Shown here piece after piece: positions 35,753 through 37,902 of a stretch of DNA of 37,902 nt. A model generated the notes under the pieces. That model had not been told where the DNA came from, did not search any database, and was given only the letters and a program-made list of their open reading frames with translations. The translations under genes and the position numbers were made by a program. Every line of letters begins with the position of its first letter. The stretch's first letter is position 1. The DNA lies in assembly GCA_913058215.1 (NCBI GenBank), contig CAJXQE010000020.1:1-37902 (forward strand), written 5' to 3'. This stretch comes from an uncultured Verrucomicrobiales bacterium. Lineage in GTDB: Bacteria > Verrucomicrobiota > Verrucomicrobiia > Verrucomicrobiales > DEV007.

Positions 35753-37858
35753 ATGGCTTCCACTTCTCGATCTATCCACCGCCAATTGATTTTCAAATTA
35801 TGGGGCGTCGGGATCTTCAGCTTCACTCTGTTTTCGGAGAGCCCTGCTTTGTCGGCTGCCGAGCCCAAGCCTTCGCCTTCGGCAGAGCCCATCGATTTTG
35901 CTCACCAGATCGTTCCGATCTTGAAGGAACGTTGTTCGGAGTGCCATGGCGGTGACGAATCCAAGGGTGGATTCTCCATCAATACCCGAGCGCTTTTTCT
36001 CGACGACGAAACGGCTGTGCCCGGCAAAGCAGACGAGTCCTATTTCGTTGAACTCATTCTCGACTCCGATCCGGATTACATGATGCCTCCGGAGAAAAAG
36101 CCACGCCTTCCTGCTGCGGAGATCGCCCTTTTGAAACAATGGGTCAACGAGGGAATGAAATGGGAGCCTGGATTTACTTTCGGAGTGCCCGCTTACGAGC
36201 CACCACTGCTTCCGCATCGCCCTGAACTTCCAGGCATCACGGAAGGCCGTGAGAATCCGGTGGACCGATTGATCGACCACTATTTGACCGAGGGAGAACA
36301 CGAACGCCCTGCTCCCATCGACGATGCCACTTTCCTTCGGCGGGTGTCCTTCGATTTGATTGGTTTGCTTCCGTCTCCCCAGGAGACACGAGCCTTTCTC
36401 GCCGACTCCGATCCTGACAAGCGGGACGCTCTCATCGATGAACTTCTATCTCGCGATCTCGCCTACACGGAACACTGGCTGACGTTCTGGAATGATCTGC
36501 TCCGCAACGACTACGCCGGAACGGGATTTATCACCGGTGGTAGGACTCAGATCAGCACCTGGCTCTATGAGTCGCTGAAGAAGAACAAGCCTTTCGACGC
36601 CATGGTGCGCGAGCTGATCTCGCCGCCGGACGAGCAGAGCGCCGGCTTCATCAATGGGATCAAATGGAGGGGAACTGTGAGAGCAGGTCAAACTGTCCCC
36701 ATCCAATTTTCTCAAAGCGTCTCCCAGTCGCTCCTTGGCATTAACATGAAGTGCGCATCCTGTCATGACAGCTTTATTGATCGCTGGACTCTAGCAGAAG
36801 CCTACGGACTGGCTGCGATCTATTCGGAAGAACCGCTGGACCTTTACCGTTGTGACAAGGCTACCGGGGAAGCCGCCAAGGCTGCATGGCTTTTTCCTGA
36901 AATCGGTCAGGTCGATCCGGCCGCCACGAAAGACGAAAGACTCAAGCAATTGGCCGAACTTCTTGTGCATCCGAAAAATGGCCGGGTTCCGCGCACTATC
37001 GTGAATCGTCTCTGGGGGCAGTTGATGGGCCGCGGGATTGTCCATCCTCTCGACGCGATGCAAACCGAACCATGGAATACCGATTTGCTTGATTGGCTTG
37101 CCTCTGATTTTCAGGAGAACGGGTACGATTTGAAGCGCACCCTGCGTGTCATCGTTTCCTCCGAGGCCTACCAAAGCCTCAGCCCGGCTCATCAGGATAT
37201 AGACGATGCCTCAGAGTATACCTATGACGGGCCCCGGGCAAAACGACTCACGGCCGAACAGTTCGTCGATGCGATTTGGCAGATCACTGACGCGGGACCT
37301 ACGGCCTACGATGCGCCGGTCGCTCGCGGCATCGTTCCACCCGGTCTGGTCGAGGAACTTTCCTTATCCAGTTCCTGGGTTTGGGGGCCATCCGTTGATA
37401 AAGGCCTACCTTTGGACGGAGAGAAGATATTATTGCGCCGCGATTTTAAGCCTGCGAAACGGATTCGATCTGCGGGCGTTATTGCCGCAGCTGATAACGC
37501 CTACGTCCTCTATCTCAATAACCGCGAGGTCCTGAGCGGTGAGAAGTGGACCGATCTGGATGCTGCTTCTATTGCCTCTCAGGTTCAACCCGGTCGGAAC
37601 CGTATTCTGATCGTGGCAGAGAACCGGGGAGCCAGCCCTAATGCAGCGGGAGCATTCGCTGCGCTTCGGCTCGAATACGAAGATGGAACTGATGAGGTCA
37701 TCGTAACTGATGCAAGCTGGCAGGTCAGCGAAACCGTTCCCAATGGATCCCGACCGGAAAAATGGAAGCTCGACGAGTTGGATTGGGAAACCGCCCGGGT
37801 TCTATCCAATAGCACTTGGAAAAAACAAACGGACGCAAACATCGGGATCACTCTGGCC
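35753..37858 (+). CDS. PSCyt1-DUF1549-DUF1553 exported protein, 3' end cut by contig edge
   Basis: About 702 real residues remain. A signal or anchor at ~10-35 is followed by a PSCyt1 haem segment with CSECH at 61-65 and MMPPEKKPRLP. DUF1549 (PSCyt2) spans ~165-360 with a second CxxCH, CASCH, at 334-338, and DUF1553 (PSD1) starts near 400 (VHPKNGRVPRTIVNRLWGQLMGRGI). A beta-sandwich insertion from ~555 (LLRRDFKPAKRIRSAGVIAA) interrupts the DUF1553 region; it resembles the inserted N-terminal sandwich of rhamnosidases. The C-terminus is lost in adapter sequence. It shares the two-haem layout with the gene at 15316 but has no LamG domain. A DUF1501 partner would be expected just past the contig end. 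Confidence 0.88.
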
Positions 37859-37902
37859 CTGTCTCTTATACACATCTGACGCTGCCGACGAAGAGGATAG
37901 TG
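37859..37902. other. Nextera P5-side adapter with i5 index (artefact)
   Basis: Bases 37859-37891 are the reverse complement of the Nextera read-1 transposase adapter, starting with the mosaic end CTGTCTCTTATACACATCT. Bases 37892-37899 read AGAGGATA, the reverse complement of index S503 (TATCCTCT), and GTG begins the P5 primer. A naive translation of the last gene gains the false tail SLIHI from these bases. Confidence 0.98.

Noticed and set aside
1-37902. CRISPR arrays, tRNA, rRNA, prophage or insertion sequence
   Set aside because: No regularly spaced direct repeats, RNA gene signatures, integrase, transposase or phage structural genes were seen on either strand.

Overview
This window is an assembled contig from a free-living, probably marine member of the Planctomycetota-Verrucomicrobiota group; Verrucomicrobiota is the better guess. 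The lineage call rests on gene content: cytochrome-type PSCyt1/DUF1549/DUF1553 proteins, a DUF1501 protein, a ThuA protein, many secreted sulfatases, a PVC-type propeller dehydrogenase, a PAS-AraC regulator and an ECF sigma/FecR pair carrying a PA14-like tail. No rRNA, tRNA, CRISPR array, phage gene or intact insertion sequence was seen. Both ends are not biological: bases 1-46 and 37859-37902 are complete Illumina Nextera adapters with their index bases. The first and last genes are therefore cut at 47 and 37858, and their terminal residues in a naive translation come from adapter.

Left block (47-14052, all on the minus strand, read right to left): a TetR regulator with a palindromic operator in front of it; a Tat-exported N,N-dimethylformamidase-like protein only 6 bases behind it; an EF-hand plus SGNH/sialate-O-acetylesterase gene broken by an amber codon inside its GQSNM motif; a BD-FAE-like esterase; an iduronate-2-sulfatase-like enzyme; an alpha/beta hydrolase; an EF-hand SGNH-like protein; a PAS-AraC regulator; a 1198-residue PVC dehydrogenase ending in an azurin domain; and the truncated sulfatase.

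Centre (14284-26509, mostly plus): an SHD1-domain protein; a 1238-residue LamG-PSCyt1-DUF1549-DUF1553 protein overlapping a DUF1501 protein; remnants of a small exported-peptide gene; an exported GNAT-like protein on the minus strand; a ThuA protein; two sulfatases joined by an ATGA overlap; and a decayed sulfatase fragment.

Right block (26893-37858): a second TetR; a 1104-residue sulfatase with a long EF-hand tail; an L-2-haloacid dehalogenase with the full catalytic set; a sulfatase with an unusual active site; an ECF sigma factor and FecR-like anti-sigma factor joined by an ATGA overlap; and, divergent from them, a second PSCyt1/DUF1549/DUF1553 gene.

Taken together (inference), the window looks like an accessory locus for breaking down sulfated, acylated and possibly halogenated organic matter outside the cytoplasm: six sulfatases, one sulfatase remnant, several esterases, and secreted redox proteins. 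No glycoside hydrolase, SusC/D pair or formylglycine-generating enzyme is present, so those functions must be encoded elsewhere. Two palindromic repeat copies, a hairpin in front of a sulfatase and two in-frame copies of a short repeat show that repeats have spread through the locus.
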